DNA of 64,000 nt from Fredinandcohnia onubensis. GTDB taxonomy: Bacteria; Bacillota; Bacilli; Bacillales; Bacillaceae_L. The notes under the pieces were generated by a model. It did no database searches and was not told where the DNA came from. It saw nothing but the letters and a program-made list of their open reading frames with translations. The DNA lies in assembly GCF_031181385.1 (NCBI RefSeq), contig NZ_JAPSKV010000002.1:62001-126000 (forward strand), in the 5' to 3' direction. The first letter of the stretch is position 1. Each line of letters opens with the position of its first letter. Shown here piece after piece: positions 63,900 through 64,000 of this stretch. Position numbers and translations under genes: made by a program.

Positions 63900-64000
63900 T
63901 TAAATTACTAACTTCGACATAAAATCATTCACATTCGTCTTAGATAGTTTTTCTATGTCTGCACATATTTCATAGATTTCGTTTACTTGCTTTTGTGGGA
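63900..64000 (-). CDS. prpD: 2-Methylcitrate dehydratase, 3' end (cut by window edge)
   Basis: The last 32 residues of a reading frame that runs off the right edge: PQKQVNEIYEICADIEKLSKTNVNDFMSKLVI. The pattern (IYEIC...LEKL...V.DFM..LV) is the typical C-terminus of MmgE/PrpD dehydratase. It precedes prpB, as expected for a methylcitrate cycle operon. It is a short fragment, so the call leans on context. Confidence 0.7.
   Translation of the reverse strand, partial: PQKQVNEIYEICADIEKLSKTNVNDFMSKLVI

Noticed and set aside
1-64000. CRISPR arrays, tRNA or rRNA genes, insertion sequences, prophage
   Set aside because: No spaced direct repeat array, no cloverleaf or CCA-ended gene, no transposase or phage structural gene was seen on either strand.

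Overview
The window looks like a chromosomal segment of a low-GC, endospore-former-type Firmicute of the Bacillaceae (Bacillus sensu lato). Gene order matches the Bacillus subtilis yhj/yhf/hem region in several blocks: addB-addA-sbcD, sipV next to yhjE, yhjD next to comK and the IDEAL-domain gene yhzC, and yhfN ... lcfB-lplJ-yhfI-yhfH-hemY-hemH-hemE-pbpF-hmoB-yhfA. Ribosome binding sites are strong (GGAGG-like), GTG and TTG starts are common, and there are many classic intrinsic terminators. I see no prophage, insertion sequence, CRISPR array, rRNA or tRNA.

Layout from left to right. (1) 1-8.3 kb: recombination and repair genes sbcD (cut by the left edge), addA and addB on the minus strand. 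(2) 8.4-14.9 kb: an MFS transporter convergent with a class I ribonucleotide reductase operon (alpha, beta, flavodoxin). A textbook cobalamin riboswitch with its own terminator precedes the operon. VOC and GNAT genes follow. (3) 15.1-22 kb: a 2294-residue sortase-type surface protein with an EEP nuclease domain and two tandem 5'-nucleotidase modules. (4) 22.2-38 kb: an accessory acyl-CoA gene cluster on the minus strand. It holds two acyl-CoA ligases, two KAS III-like enzymes with a Cys-His-His active site, an alpha/beta hydrolase, an SDR, a Liv-type ABC importer, a 59-residue unknown protein, a TetR regulator and a 1078-residue MalT/SARP-type regulator. Two promoters in this cluster carry the same heptamer TGTAACT twice, 11 bp apart, with the downstream copy exactly 9 nt upstream of the -10. 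That is the geometry of SARP activator sites and fits the SARP-type regulator encoded next to the cluster. I consider this the most interesting system in the window. (5) 38-46.5 kb: signal peptidase, TVP38 protein, S9 peptidase, yhjD, comK, small genes, and the glyoxylate shunt pair aceB-aceA. (6) 46.7-53.5 kb: an M48 protease, a T-box leader followed only by a broken short reading frame, an alkyltransferase-like protein, an enoyl-CoA hydratase, lcfB with a FadR box and a clear promoter, lplJ, yhfI and yhfH. (7) 53.5-61.8 kb: hemE-hemH-hemY haem synthesis, pbpF, hmoB and a permease. (8) 61.8-64 kb: threonine aldolase, and prpB with the 3' end of prpD (2-methylcitrate cycle) at the right edge.

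Themes. Fatty acid, acyl-CoA and C2/C3 metabolism is strongly represented (lcfB, enoyl-CoA hydratase, aceBA, prpB/prpD and the SARP-linked cluster). Three different intergenic structured elements (42.7, 55.0 and 59.5 kb) look like members of dispersed Bacillus hairpin families. All functional calls come from reading sequence motifs and from knowledge of the families. No database search was made.
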